Shown here piece after piece: positions 36,263-45,099 of a DNA stretch of 64,000 bases. Within the stretch, counting starts at the first letter, position 1. Every line of letters begins with the position of its first letter. The notes beneath the pieces are model-generated. The model worked only from the letters and a program-made list of their open reading frames with translations. It made no database searches and was not told the DNA's origin. The position numbers and the translations under genes are program-made. Where the stretch lies: NCBI RefSeq assembly GCF_000311985.1, contig NZ_HE978585.1:466346-530345 (forward strand). Direction: 5' to 3'. This DNA comes from Kallipyga massiliensis ph2. GTDB lineage: Bacteria; Bacillota; Clostridia; Tissierellales; Peptoniphilaceae.

Positions 36263-38479
36263 ATGCAGGTTGAAGGGGTCGTGGACCGGGTCCGCTATCA
36301 CAGTCGGGAGAATGGATTCACCGTCTTCGTGCTGGCCACGGAGGACGGTCCCTTGACCTGCGTGGGAAACTTTTTGGACATCAATCCGGGGGAGGCCTAT
36401 GTTCTGGACGGGGACCTGGCCATCCACCCCAAGTTCGGTGCCCAATTTTCGGTAACAAGCTGGACAAAGAAGGAGCCATCAACGAGAGAACAGTTGGTGG
36501 CTTATTTGTCGTCCGGCCTCTTTCCCCACATCGGAGAAAGTCGGGCCAAGAAGCTGGTCGACCTCTATGGGGAGAAAACCCTGGAAACCATCACGGACCA
36601 CCCGGAGGCCTTGAAGAAGATCCGGGGGATCGGAAAGAAAAGGGCGGAGGAAATCCACCAGGCCCTCCTCGACCAGGCCGCCAACCGGGCCTCCATGATT
36701 TATCTCCAGTCCCTGGACTTGGGGATGAAGCTGGCCTCCCGGATCTTGGACAAGTATGGGCGGAATACGGAGGCCATCATCCGGGAAAACCCCTACCGCC
36801 TGGCTGAGGACATCGAGGGGGTGGGATTTTTGACCGCCGACAAGCTGGCCCGGAAGCTGGGGGTGGAGGAGGACTCCTACTTCCGGACCCTGGCCGGCCT
36901 CCACTATCTTTTCCAGACCCGGATGGAGGAAGAGGGGTCTTCCTTCTGGACGGGAGACCGGCTGGAAGAGGAGCTGGAAAAGCTCCTGGGCCTGGCCTCC
37001 TCCCACCTGGACCCGGCCCTGGAAGCCTTGCAAGGACAGGGGAGGGTCCACCGGGAAGGAGGGCTCATGCCCGGCCCTGAGGACCGCTGGTATCCGGACT
37101 GGGCTTACTCAGCGGAGCAGGTCATTGCCGGCGGTCTAGCCATCCTCATGGAAGAGGACCGGGAGGACTTGGTCATTGACAAGAGCAAGGTCGAAGGGGC
37201 CATGGGTCTCCGGCTCTCCGGCCTCCAGGAAGAGGCGGTGGACCGGTCGGCCCGGGAGCCCATCCTGGTCATCACCGGGGGACCTGGGACCGGAAAGACC
37301 ACCATCCTCCGGGCCATCCTGGAGGTTTTTGACCAAAACGGCCTGACCTCCGACCTGGCTGCCCCCACGGGAAGGGCAGCCAAACGGATGGAGGAGTCCA
37401 CCGGCCGGACCGCCTCCACCATCCACCGGCTCCTGGGCTTCAAGGGGTCGGAGGAGGGCGGGGTCATCCCGGAATACGACGGGGACAACCCTCTACCCTT
37501 GGATGCCCTCATCGTCGATGAGGCTTCCATGATCGACCTCTCCCTCATGGCCACCTTGGTCCGGGCTTTGCCCGATGGGGCCCGCCTGGTCTTGGTCGGG
37601 GATGTGGACCAGCTCCCTTCGGTGGGGGCCGGCAATGTCCTCCATGACCTCATCCGGTCCGAGGTCATTCCCACCATCAAGTTGGACCGGATCTACCGAC
37701 AGTCCAAGGAGTCCCTCATCGTCTCCAACGCCCACCGGATCCACCATGGCCAGCTTCCGGAGGTCAATGACAAGGAGGGGGACTTCTTCTTCCTCCCCAC
37801 GCCTACAGACCGGGATGCGGCGGACCTGGTGGAGGACCTGGTCGCCCGCCGTCTGCCTCAGGCCTACGATTGGGACCCCCTCAGGGACATCCAGGTCCTT
37901 TCAGCCATGAAGAAGGGGGTCTGCGGGGTCGAGGAGCTCAATCGGAGGCTCCAGGCTGCCCTCAACCCCCAAGGGGCCCGGGCGGACCATGTGACCTCGG
38001 GCCGGGACCGGAGCTTTTGGCCGGGGGACAAGGTCATGCAGGTCAAAAACAACTACAACCTCCTCTGGACCGATGGAGGGGAGGTCCAGGGCCAGGGGGT
38101 CTACAATGGGGACTTCGGCTTCGTTGAGGAGGTCCTCCCGGAGGGCGAAGGGCTGGTTGTGGACTTTGAAGGCCGCCGGGTGACCTACGACCTCCAGACC
38201 ATGGGGGAGTTGGACCATGCCTTTGCCATCACCATCCACAAGGCCCAGGGGTCGGAATTCCCCTGCCTGGTCCTCCCCATGGTGGCCGGGCCTCCCTTTT
38301 TCCTGACCCGGAACCTCCTCTACACCGCCATCACCCGGGCGAGGAAACTCTGCATCCTGGTGGGGAGCCGGCGAATCATGGAGTCCATGATCAAGAATGA
38401 CCGGTCGGACGCCCGCCAGACCTCTTTGAACAGGGCTATCGTGGAGAGTATGGAAAGAGGGTCACCCTTTGACTTTTAA
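36263..38479 (+). CDS. recD2: RecD-like ATP-dependent DNA helicase RecD2
   Basis: Superfamily 1B 5'-3' DNA helicase of the RecD2/TraA family, 738 aa, acting in repair without RecBC. An N-terminal OB-like region and helix-hairpin-helix repeats (about residues 75-190, including IRGIGKKRAEEIHQ) precede the motor. Walker A GGPGTGKTT is near 336, Walker B LIVDEASMIDL near 414. The GDVDQLPSVGAGNVL and late AITIHKAQGSEFP motifs of the family follow. Starts at ATG 36263 after AAGAAAGGAAAAC; the following comF-like gene is 9 bp away. Confidence 0.94.
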   Translation: MQVEGVVDRVRYHSRENGFTVFVLATEDGPLTCVGNFLDINPGEAYVLDGDLAIHPKFGAQFSVTSWTKKEPSTREQLVAYLSSGLFPHIGESRAKKLVDLYGEKTLETITDHPEALKKIRGIGKKRAEEIHQALLDQAANRASMIYLQSLDLGMKLASRILDKYGRNTEAIIRENPYRLAEDIEGVGFLTADKLARKLGVEEDSYFRTLAGLHYLFQTRMEEEGSSFWTGDRLEEELEKLLGLASSHLDPALEALQGQGRVHREGGLMPGPEDRWYPDWAYSAEQVIAGGLAILMEEDREDLVIDKSKVEGAMGLRLSGLQEEAVDRSAREPILVITGGPGTGKTTILRAILEVFDQNGLTSDLAAPTGRAAKRMEESTGRTASTIHRLLGFKGSEEGGVIPEYDGDNPLPLDALIVDEASMIDLSLMATLVRALPDGARLVLVGDVDQLPSVGAGNVLHDLIRSEVIPTIKLDRIYRQSKESLIVSNAHRIHHGQLPEVNDKEGDFFFLPTPTDRDAADLVEDLVARRLPQAYDWDPLRDIQVLSAMKKGVCGVEELNRRLQAALNPQGARADHVTSGRDRSFWPGDKVMQVKNNYNLLWTDGGEVQGQGVYNGDFGFVEEVLPEGEGLVVDFEGRRVTYDLQTMGELDHAFAITIHKAQGSEFPCLVLPMVAGPPFFLTRNLLYTAITRARKLCILVGSRRIMESMIKNDRSDARQTSLNRAIVESMERGSPFDF

Positions 38480-38488
38480 GGAGGAGGA

Positions 38489-39265
38489 ATGAGACGGAAG
38501 AAGAATGGGACATTTTGGGAGGGAGGACCGGGGGCCCGGATTTTCGGCCTCCTCTTTGAGGAAGAGGGATTCTGCCTGGCCTGCGGGGAGAGGGGGAAGG
38601 CCCTGTCCGGAGGCCTCTGCCCTTCCTGCCGGGCGGCCATCGACCGGACCTCCACCTGCCGGAAGCTGACGGAAGAGGCGGACTTTACGGTCTTTTCCGC
38701 TTCCTTCTACAACCACTTCCTCCGGGACCAATTTGCAGACTACAAGTTTTCAGGGAAGAGCTATAAGGAAGAGATCTTCGTCTCGATTTTGGATGACTAT
38801 ATGAAAGACCACCCTGTTCTTTCCCGGGCCGGATGGCTGACCTACCTTCCCATGCGGCAACGGCGGGAGACCCTCCGGGCCTACAACCCGGCCCTGAACT
38901 TCGCCCGTGGCCTGGCCATGAGGAGAGGGCTGGTCCTGGTCCATGCCCTGCGGAAGGCCCGGGAATCCCGGGAGCAGCACACTCTCTCCCGCCGGGACCG
39001 GATGGACAATGTCCGGGGATCCTATATCCTGGCCGAGGAGGATGGTTTTTTATCCGCTGAATTTTTTATAGGGAAGGAAATAGTCACCGGAAGGGTCCGG
39101 GTTGAGGACCTGATGGACCAGGAAGGCATCCTGGTGGATGATTTGGTGACGACCGGCCGGACCATGGTGGCAGGGGCGGGTCCCCTGCTGGAGCGAGGGA
39201 TCCCTATCTATGGCCTCAGCCTGGCTTCGGCCTCCTATCCGAATAATGACCAGAAGGAGAATTGA
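38489..39265 (+). CDS. ComF-family phosphoribosyltransferase-like protein
   Basis: A 258-residue protein with an N-terminal zinc-finger-like CxxC pair (CLACGERG and CPSCRAA), the central ComF region YLPMRQRRETLRAYNPA with HTLSRRDRMDNVRGSY, and the PRPP-type loop LVDDLVTTGRTM near 215. ComF family members take part in DNA uptake or are of unknown phosphoribosyl-related function. Placed right after recD2 with GGAGGA before the ATG, so a DNA-metabolism link is plausible but not shown. Confidence 0.88.
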   Translation: MRRKKNGTFWEGGPGARIFGLLFEEEGFCLACGERGKALSGGLCPSCRAAIDRTSTCRKLTEEADFTVFSASFYNHFLRDQFADYKFSGKSYKEEIFVSILDDYMKDHPVLSRAGWLTYLPMRQRRETLRAYNPALNFARGLAMRRGLVLVHALRKARESREQHTLSRRDRMDNVRGSYILAEEDGFLSAEFFIGKEIVTGRVRVEDLMDQEGILVDDLVTTGRTMVAGAGPLLERGIPIYGLSLASASYPNNDQKEN

Positions 39266-39266
39266 T

Positions 39267-40223
39267 ATGAGAACCGTACTCGTGGAACCATTGACCATCA
39301 GCCAAGACATCCTGGACGCTTTCCGGGAGGCTTTGGGGCAGGATGGACACTCTTTTACCGCCTATGAGACCAAGCCCGCCTCCACCCAGGAGTGGTTGGA
39401 CCGGGTGGGGGATGCCGACCAGGTCATCATGGCCAACACCCCCATGCCGGAGGAAGTGGTGGAGTCGGCCAAGAATCTCAAATACATCAACGTGGCCTTT
39501 ACGGGATTGGACCACATTCCCTTGGAGGCCTGCAAGGCCAAGGGGATCCAGGTGTCCAATGCCGCCGGCTATTCGGATGAAGGGGTGGCAGAGTTGGTTG
39601 TCGGCATGACCATCTCCCTCCTCCGGCAAATCAAAGAGGCCGACCGGGCCATCCGCCGGGGAGGAAAAGCGGCGGACTTCCTGGGCGGTGAAGTTGCCGG
39701 TCGGACGGTGGGGATCATCGGGACCGGGAAGATCGGGACCCGGGTGGCTCAGGTCTTTCAGGCCCTAGGCGCCCGCCTGGTTGGCTACAACCGGTCCGTC
39801 CACCAGGACCTGGTCGATATGGGGATGGATTACCTGAGCCTGGAGGACCTCCTCCGCCAGGCGGACATCGTCACGGTCCACCTCCCCCAGAACGAGGAGA
39901 CCCGGAACACCATCACGGCCAAGGAGCTGGCCCTCATGAAGGAGACGGCCATCCTCATCAACTGTGCCCGGGGACCTATCGTCAACAGCAAGGCCCTGGC
40001 CCGGGCTCTGGCCGAGGGGAAGATCGCCGGGGCCGGGGTGGATGTCTTTGACCGGGAGCCTCCCTTGGATGAGTCCGAGCCCTTGTTGACCGCCCCCCAT
40101 GTCCTCCTGACCCCCCATGTGGCCTATTTCACCCAAGAGGCTATGGCCAAGCGGGCCGACATCGTCCTGAAGAATGCCCAAGACTTCCTGGAGGGCCGGC
40201 CCGTCCAAAGCCGGGTCCTGTAA
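39267..40223 (+). CDS. D-2-hydroxyacid dehydrogenase
   Basis: NAD(P)-dependent, 318 aa. It shows the nucleotide loop VGIIGTGKIGTRVAQ near residue 150, NCARGPIVN with the catalytic Arg, DREPPLDES with the Glu, and LTPHVAYFT with the His. I start at ATG 39267 behind AAGGAGAATTGAT, directly after the comF-like stop; the frame is open further upstream but overlaps comF. It belongs to the same family as the gene at 8142 but is clearly different. Glycerate, phosphoglycerate or lactate-type substrates are all possible. Confidence 0.85.
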   Translation: MRTVLVEPLTISQDILDAFREALGQDGHSFTAYETKPASTQEWLDRVGDADQVIMANTPMPEEVVESAKNLKYINVAFTGLDHIPLEACKAKGIQVSNAAGYSDEGVAELVVGMTISLLRQIKEADRAIRRGGKAADFLGGEVAGRTVGIIGTGKIGTRVAQVFQALGARLVGYNRSVHQDLVDMGMDYLSLEDLLRQADIVTVHLPQNEETRNTITAKELALMKETAILINCARGPIVNSKALARALAEGKIAGAGVDVFDREPPLDESEPLLTAPHVLLTPHVAYFTQEAMAKRADIVLKNAQDFLEGRPVQSRVL

Positions 40224-40241
40224 TAGAAAGAGAGCAGCGAT

Positions 40242-40880
40242 TTGAACATCTATCTTATCCGCCATGGCAGGTCCCTGTCCAATATGGCCAACACCTACAG
40301 CGACGGGTCCACAGAGCTGGATCCTCAGTATCTGGATGAGCTCAAGCCGGCCAAGGCCTATTTGAACAAAATCCATTTTGATGGCATTTTCACCTCCGAC
40401 TACACCCGCTGCATCCAGACGGCGGAGGCTCTGGGCTATCCGGATGCGGTTCGTGAGCCCCGCCTTCGGGAGCGGTCCTTCGGGGTATTCGAGGGCCTGA
40501 CACCGACCCAGGTTTGGGACCAGTACCAGGCGGACTATGCCGCCCTCTGTGCCAACCCCGTTACCTATGCGGCTCCGGAGGGGGAGACCTATGAGGAGGT
40601 CTGCCGGCGGGTTTGGTCGGTTTTGGACGAGCTGTCGGCCAAGGAGCGGGCCTCCTTTGTGGCCACCCCCTATGGGATGCGGCCGGATCCGGCTTTCAAT
40701 GAAAACTACCTTCTGGTCTGCCATTACAATGTCCTTTCTTCGGCCTTGGGCTGGGTCATGGGGACCAACCAGTCCCTCAAGGGCCTGGCTCCCCAGAATG
40801 GGGCCATCCTCCAGGTCCAGGTTTATGGGCCGGTCAAGTCGGTCCGCCTTCCCCGGATGGAATTTTTGGCGGAGGACTAG
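40242..40880 (+). CDS. Histidine phosphatase family protein
   Basis: Phosphoglycerate-mutase-like hydrolase, 212 aa, starting at TTG 40242. The phosphohistidine motif IRHGRSLSN is at residues 6-14, the conserved Glu segment in RERSFGVFEG, and a second histidine in LVCHYNVL, where the usual H-G is H-Y. Related enzymes dephosphorylate small metabolites. It closes the co-directional run that starts at ftsH and is followed by a terminator. Confidence 0.87.
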   Translation: MNIYLIRHGRSLSNMANTYSDGSTELDPQYLDELKPAKAYLNKIHFDGIFTSDYTRCIQTAEALGYPDAVREPRLRERSFGVFEGLTPTQVWDQYQADYAALCANPVTYAAPEGETYEEVCRRVWSVLDELSAKERASFVATPYGMRPDPAFNENYLLVCHYNVLSSALGWVMGTNQSLKGLAPQNGAILQVQVYGPVKSVRLPRMEFLAED

Positions 40881-40888
40881 GACAAAAA

Positions 40889-40922
40889 AAGACCCTGGCC
40901 AATTTCCTGACCAGGGTTTTGT
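40889..40922. terminator. Bidirectional terminator between the phosphatase and transglycosylase genes
   Basis: ACCCTGG and CCAGGGT pair around 14 nt, with A7 before and TTTTGTC after. The stop codon of the convergent transglycosylase gene lies at its edge. Confidence 0.8.
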
Positions 40923-41572
40923 CATTGATCGCTCGTATTGGATTTCTCCCGGAAGTCCTCCATATAGCCCATAACCTTGACCACATACCGGTCCGTCTCT
41001 CCATAGGGGATCCGGTAGAGGGTCCGGCCATCCTTGGAATACTCCGGATCCTCCAGCCATTTCTGGGTGATGTTGGGGCCGGCATTGTAGGCGGCCAGGA
41101 CGGTGGGGATGACCCCGTCAAAGCGCTTCATCAGGTAGGAGAGGTACCAACAGCCGTAGTCTATGTTGGTTTCCGGCTGGTAGAGGTCATCGGGGTCGAA
41201 GTCCAGCCCCCTTTTTCGGGCGATATAGCGGCCGGTATCGGGCATAACCTGCATGAGCCCTCGGGCGCCGACCGGGGACTCGGCCATGGGCTTGAAGGCG
41301 GATTCCTGCTGGATGACCCCGGCCACCAAATAGGGGGAGAGGCCATATTCTTGGGCCTTAGGGATGAAGAGGTCGTGGTAGGGGAGGTCGGAAACGGTAT
41401 GTCTCCGGTAGGCCAGGGGCCCCCAATTGACCAGATAATAGAAGAAGGCCATAGCCAAGACCAGGACCAGGAGGAGGTAGATGGGGGCCCTTGACCGCTT
41501 GAGGGGGTCGGGCCTCCTCCGCCGGGTGGACCTGGCGGAGGGTCTATGGGGCTTGGGGGTCTTTTTCTGCAT
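40922..41572 (-). CDS. Membrane-anchored lytic transglycosylase (SLT domain)
   Basis: Cleaves peptidoglycan glycan strands. The 216-residue protein has a basic cytoplasmic tail (rich in R, K and P, residues 1-30) and one membrane helix (about 31-50). The SLT domain follows, with the catalytic Glu in VIQQESAFKP, then GLMQVMPDTG and AAYNAGPN. I start at the ATG ending at 41572 because AGGAGGAAAATT is adjacent. The gene opposite (41652) is divergent. Confidence 0.92.
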   Translation of the reverse strand: MQKKTPKPHRPSARSTRRRRPDPLKRSRAPIYLLLVLVLAMAFFYYLVNWGPLAYRRHTVSDLPYHDLFIPKAQEYGLSPYLVAGVIQQESAFKPMAESPVGARGLMQVMPDTGRYIARKRGLDFDPDDLYQPETNIDYGCWYLSYLMKRFDGVIPTVLAAYNAGPNITQKWLEDPEYSKDGRTLYRIPYGETDRYVVKVMGYMEDFREKSNTSDQ

Positions 41573-41651
41573 AATTTTCCTCCTGATGGTCGTTAGTTCT
41601 TTATTATTACCCATTCGGAATGAATAAATAAAACAAATGAGGAGAAAAAGA

Positions 41652-42221
41652 ATGAAAACACCTTATATTATTTGCTATGGTTTTCGCGGCGATCGCTTTG
41701 AGAAGTTAAAAGACCTGGCCACACGGTCGGGCTTCGGCCTCCGGCCGGTGTCGGATGAGGAGTTTTCCATGACGGTGGAGGACCTCATGGTGGATGGCCC
41801 CATTGATAACGACCGGGTCCAGGAGCCCGTGGCGGACCGGGACCTGGAGCATGAGCTCTTTGTGGGCATGGGGGGAGAGGCCCTGTCGGATTTCCTGGAC
41901 CTCTGCCAGGAGGAGGATTTTTATATCCCCCTCAAGGCGGGCCTGACCGAAACCAACCGGAAGTGGCCCTATGCCAAGCTGGTGGAGGAAAATGCCAAGG
42001 AGCATGAGTTCATGAAGCGGATGACCCTGGCTAACAAGGGGTTGGTCGTTGCCCGGGCCCTTCATGAGGAGGAGGCGGATGAGGAACTCATGGCCCTGGC
42101 CAAGGAGATGGAGGCCTTCCTGGAAGATCCCAAGGAAGAGGACATCCCCCGTTTTGATGACCTCTACCCCCGCTTCATGAACAAGGTCCAGGCCCTGCTC
42201 AAGGAAAGAAAGAAGATCTGA
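41652..42221 (+). CDS. DUF3783-type protein (189 aa)
   Basis: Cytoplasmic protein of unknown function. The middle and C-terminal part matches my recollection of the DUF3783 family: a short alpha/beta unit ending YIPLKAGLTETNRKWP near residue 100, then an acidic helical tail. No catalytic motif is visible. ATG 41652 is chosen because GAGGAG lies 8 nt upstream; a second ATG 15 bp earlier overlaps that site. Its stop codon overlaps the start of the Nudix gene (TGATGG arrangement), so the two are translationally coupled. Confidence 0.75.
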   Translation: MKTPYIICYGFRGDRFEKLKDLATRSGFGLRPVSDEEFSMTVEDLMVDGPIDNDRVQEPVADRDLEHELFVGMGGEALSDFLDLCQEEDFYIPLKAGLTETNRKWPYAKLVEENAKEHEFMKRMTLANKGLVVARALHEEEADEELMALAKEMEAFLEDPKEEDIPRFDDLYPRFMNKVQALLKERKKI

Positions 42222-42676
42222 TGGATATTGATGTGGTGGTGGCCGTCTTCTGCGACCGCCCGGAAAGGCCCGGGCGGATCTTCGGGACGGAGAAGGGCTA
42301 TGGCCCCTACAAAGGCTACTGGGAATTTCCGGGCGGGAAGGTCAAGCCGGGGGAGAGCCCGGAGGAGGCCCTCCGGCGGGAGATCCGGGAGGAGCTGGAG
42401 GTGGACATGGAAATCCTGGGCCTCTACCGGAAGGCGGTCCATGACTACCCGGAATACCGGGTCCGGCTCTCCCTCTATTGGGCCAGGCCTCTGGGAGAAA
42501 TGACCCTGGTGGAGGCCAGCCAGGGCCGGTGGCTGACCGGAGAGGAGTTGGATCCCTTGGCCTGGCTGGAGGGGACCCGCCCCATCATTGAAGAGCTGAA
42601 GGTCATTATGGGAAAAGATTCTATTTCTTCGGATTCACCCCTTGGAGAAAACGCAGACCCTCTTCAAAAACACTAG
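42221..42676 (+). CDS. Nudix hydrolase (MutT / 8-oxo-dGTP diphosphatase type)
   Basis: A 151-residue protein with a complete Nudix box, GG-KVKPGE-SPEEALRREI-REELEV, near residues 40-62, preceded by YWEFPGG as in MutT. Probably removes oxidised nucleotides. The start overlaps the DUF3783 stop by one base. Its last 56 bp overlap the 3' end of the convergent esterase gene. The C-terminal 20 residues encoded there are likely non-essential. Confidence 0.9.
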   Translation: MDIDVVVAVFCDRPERPGRIFGTEKGYGPYKGYWEFPGGKVKPGESPEEALRREIREELEVDMEILGLYRKAVHDYPEYRVRLSLYWARPLGEMTLVEASQGRWLTGEELDPLAWLEGTRPIIEELKVIMGKDSISSDSPLGENADPLQKH

Positions 42677-43364
42677 ACCAGAAGATCCAGTCATGGTCGC
42701 CTTCTTCGAAGTGGATATGGGCTTTGACCCCTTCCTTTTCCAGCTTTTCCGCCAGGCGGAGGTTGGAGGGGTAGAGGAAGTCCGATTTTCCACAGAAGAG
42801 GGCGATTTTTCCATTTTTAGGGAAGGTCCGGTCAAAGAGGGCGTCGAAGGATTCCTGGAGGATGGGGTCCAGGCTCTCCCGACCCACCCGGTAGGGGTCG
42901 GCTTTGGACAATTCCTGCATGAGGGGGATGTCGAAGGCCCCCGAAAAAGAAGCACAGGAGGAAAAGAGGTCGGGGTGCTTGGCGTAGAGGTTGGCCGCTC
43001 CATAGCCCCCCATGGATACGCCGAGGACGGACCAGCGGGACCGGTCGGGGAGCTTGAAGTGGCGGTCGAGGTAGTCGGGGAGTTCTGCGGTGATGTAGTC
43101 CTCATAAGGATAGACGCCGTTAAGGTAGAAGGACCGGTCGGCCTGGGGGAGGACGAAGGTCATGTTGTAGGTGTCGGCAAAAAACTGGATGGGTGTCTTG
43201 GCGTAGAGCTGTTCATAGCCGGCGGAAAGGGCATGAAGGCCAAAGACCAGTCGGGGTTCCAGGCCCGGCAGGGTGTAGGGCGTACCTTCTTCCGGCATCA
43301 CCATGATGAAGGGGTTAGATTTGCCCAGGGTCTGGGAGCGAAAGCTGCAGTGAATGGTGGACAT
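42621..43364 (-). CDS. Alpha/beta hydrolase, esterase family
   Basis: A 247-residue putative esterase of the esterase-D / tributyrin-esterase type. The nucleophile elbow is GVSMGGYGA near residue 117, and the likely catalytic histidine lies in EGDHDW near 223. The ATG ending at 43364 follows an AGGAGGCAACC site. It is 24 bp downstream of the pyruvate-kinase-like gene on the same strand. The substrate is unknown; acetyl or other short-chain esters are typical. Confidence 0.85.
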   Translation of the reverse strand: MSTIHCSFRSQTLGKSNPFIMVMPEEGTPYTLPGLEPRLVFGLHALSAGYEQLYAKTPIQFFADTYNMTFVLPQADRSFYLNGVYPYEDYITAELPDYLDRHFKLPDRSRWSVLGVSMGGYGAANLYAKHPDLFSSCASFSGAFDIPLMQELSKADPYRVGRESLDPILQESFDALFDRTFPKNGKIALFCGKSDFLYPSNLRLAEKLEKEGVKAHIHFEEGDHDWIFWSSVFEEGLRFLQGVNPKK

Positions 43365-43388
43365 GGTTGCCTCCTTAGTCGCGTAATC

Positions 43389-44408
43389 TTATCGTCGGGG
43401 AATGTGGTTTTCGGCAAAACGAACGGTTTTAACCAGGTAGTCCATGGCCTCCACCGGATAGGCCCCGGCGGCGGTTTCGCCGGTGATCATAACGGCACTC
43501 GCCCCGTCCCAGACGGCATTGGCAATATCGGAAACCTCCGCCCGGGTGGGAATGGGGTTTTGGATCATGGAATCCAGCATTTGGGTGACCACCATGAAGG
43601 GCCGGCCCGCCTCCCGGCACTTTTTGGCCACTTCTTTTTGGACCCAGGGCAGCTCCCAAAGGGGGAGGGCGGTGCCCAGGTCCCCTCGGGCGATGACCAT
43701 GGTGTCGGCCAGGGGAATGAGGTCGTCGAGGGCATCCAGGCCCTGTCGGTTTTCCAGCTTGGCCAGGATCCGGACCTCCGGGTTCCCTGACTTGTCCAGG
43801 GCCTCCCTCAGGTCCACGAGGTCCCGGGCCGACCGGACAAAGGGAAGCATGACTTCGCCCACCCCCATGTCGGAAAAGAGAGCCATATTCTCACGATCCG
43901 CCGGAGTCAGGGCTGGCATGGGAACCCGGCAACCCGGCAGGGCCAGGCTCTTCCGCCCGCCCAGGAGACCGGCTTGGCGGACCCGGGCCATGAGTCGCCC
44001 CTCCCCGGGAAGGACTTCCAGGAGGATCTTCCCATCATCCATCCGGATCTCCTGGCCCGGCCGGAGGAAGTCTTTGCATTCTTTGGGAAGGACCGGGCCA
44101 TCCGCCTCACCCTCCTGGGCCGGGCTATCCCCCGAAAAATAGAGGGGGAGGTCCTGGCCCTTTTCCAAAGAAAGAGGCCGGGTTCGGATCCCGGTCCGAA
44201 GTTCCGGCCCCTGGAGATCAACAAGGAGAGACACCGCACTCCCGGCCTCCCTCTCCGCCTGATGAAGGACCCGGATCCATGGCTCAGCCTGGGCCAGGCC
44301 GGTGTGGGACAGGTTGAGGCGGATGCCGGTCATGCCGGCTTCGATCATCTCTTTCAGACAGGACACCCGGGCACAAGCCGGGCCCAGGGTTCCATAGATT
44401 TCTATCAT
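43389..44408 (-). CDS. Pyruvate kinase-like protein lacking the C-terminal domain (339 aa)
   Basis: Resembles pyruvate kinase, which makes pyruvate and ATP from phosphoenolpyruvate and ADP. Visible motifs: GIRLNLSH, ILAKLENRQGL (catalytic Lys and metal-binding Glu), MVIARGDLG and VTQMLDSM. Usual enzymes have 470-590 residues. This one ends right after the barrel, so the C-terminal regulatory domain is absent; the small B domain is present. The common DTKGPEIR is DLQGPELR here. It may be an unregulated enzyme or a paralogue with another role. The start at 44408 has AAAGGAGCTTGGC. Confidence 0.8.
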   Translation of the reverse strand: MIEIYGTLGPACARVSCLKEMIEAGMTGIRLNLSHTGLAQAEPWIRVLHQAEREAGSAVSLLVDLQGPELRTGIRTRPLSLEKGQDLPLYFSGDSPAQEGEADGPVLPKECKDFLRPGQEIRMDDGKILLEVLPGEGRLMARVRQAGLLGGRKSLALPGCRVPMPALTPADRENMALFSDMGVGEVMLPFVRSARDLVDLREALDKSGNPEVRILAKLENRQGLDALDDLIPLADTMVIARGDLGTALPLWELPWVQKEVAKKCREAGRPFMVVTQMLDSMIQNPIPTRAEVSDIANAVWDGASAVMITGETAAGAYPVEAMDYLVKTVRFAENHIPRR

Positions 44409-44445
44409 GCCAAGCTCCTTTCTTTGGAAAAGCTCACTCAGGAAG

Positions 44446-44475
44446 ATCTTACCATAGCAGAGCCGACAGTGTTAA
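44446..44475 (-). promoter_or_regulatory. Candidate promoter of the pyruvate kinase-like / esterase unit
   Basis: On the minus strand, TTAACA (complement of 44470-44475), an 18-bp spacer and TAAGAT (complement of 44446-44451), about 40 bp before the start. Confidence 0.5.
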
Positions 44476-44592
44476 AAAAACGTTTACAACTCACCATAGA
44501 TAGTCATATAATGTGAATTAGATAAGCGGATGAAAAGTATTTTTCACAAGAATTTTTTCGAACTAGGAAAAGCAGCCTTTATATGTTCGTGT

Positions 44593-44621
44593 CTCAAGTT
44601 TGAGTTTCCGGTTTTTGAACC
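44593..44621 (+). promoter_or_regulatory. Two small palindromes upstream of the secreted-protein operon
   Basis: CTCAAGTTTGAG (44593-44604) and GGTTTTTGAACC (44610-44621) are adjacent dyads in the 300-bp AT-rich gap before 44709. They may be operators; a -10-like TATATT lies about 30 bp further on, but I cannot assign a convincing -35. The rest of the gap holds no gene apart from a spurious 10-codon frame. Confidence 0.3.
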
Positions 44622-44708
44622 ATTAAAAATAAGAAAACGTAGACTATATATTCAATGAAAGGAGGGTTTTTGGTAGGGGCTATTTAAGAAATTCGAAAGG
44701 AGCTGTCA

Positions 44709-45092
44709 ATGAAAAAGTATTTTAAATACGTAACTGTAAAAAGGCTGGTTCTATCGTTTCTTATATTCACTTTTTTGGCATCAGGCCTAACTTACGCTTT
44801 TACACAATCGGCCACAGTTAATCGAAATCAGAAAGATTGGTTAAAAAGAGGGGGCATGTATGTAGAATACGATTTTGGATCATGGCTTCCTAACGATGAT
44901 GCCTGGTTAAAAGCAGAAATCAATTCTTCCTCCTACCAAACATCAATTTGTGAAGCTTGGGCAGGCGGTAAACATGCAGTAGATACTGGACGCCGGGCAA
45001 TTGTTGAGCTTTCAGGCGTTGATTATTTTGATTCTGGTTCATATTCGAAGACAAAAAATAGCGAAGGTCAGCTCTATTTAAGAGTCCGTTAA
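44709..45092 (+). CDS. Small secreted protein, possible lactococcin-972-type bacteriocin precursor (127 aa)
   Basis: Residues 1-30 form a signal peptide (KKYFKYVTVKR, hydrophobic core, cleavage near LTYA). The mature part is about 97 residues, rich in Ser, Tyr, Gly and Trp with a single Cys. The stretch YQTSICEAWAGGKHAVDTGRR loosely recalls the lactococcin 972 family, whose members are Sec-secreted and lie beside dedicated ABC-type membrane genes, as here. Similarity by eye is weak, so the name is tentative. GAAAGGAGCTGTC precedes the ATG. AT-rich compared with flanking housekeeping genes, which suggests acquisition. Confidence 0.6.
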   Translation: MKKYFKYVTVKRLVLSFLIFTFLASGLTYAFTQSATVNRNQKDWLKRGGMYVEYDFGSWLPNDDAWLKAEINSSSYQTSICEAWAGGKHAVDTGRRAIVELSGVDYFDSGSYSKTKNSEGQLYLRVR

Positions 45093-45099
45093 AGAGTGG

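Noticed and set aside
40242-40880. Phosphoglycerate mutase of glycolysis
   Set aside because: Length and motifs fit the broad histidine phosphatase family, and the second histidine motif is atypical, so the glycolytic name is not supported.
44655-44687. 10-codon leader peptide upstream of the secreted-protein gene
   Set aside because: ATG AAA GGA GGG includes the ribosome-site-like sequence itself and no ribosome site precedes it.
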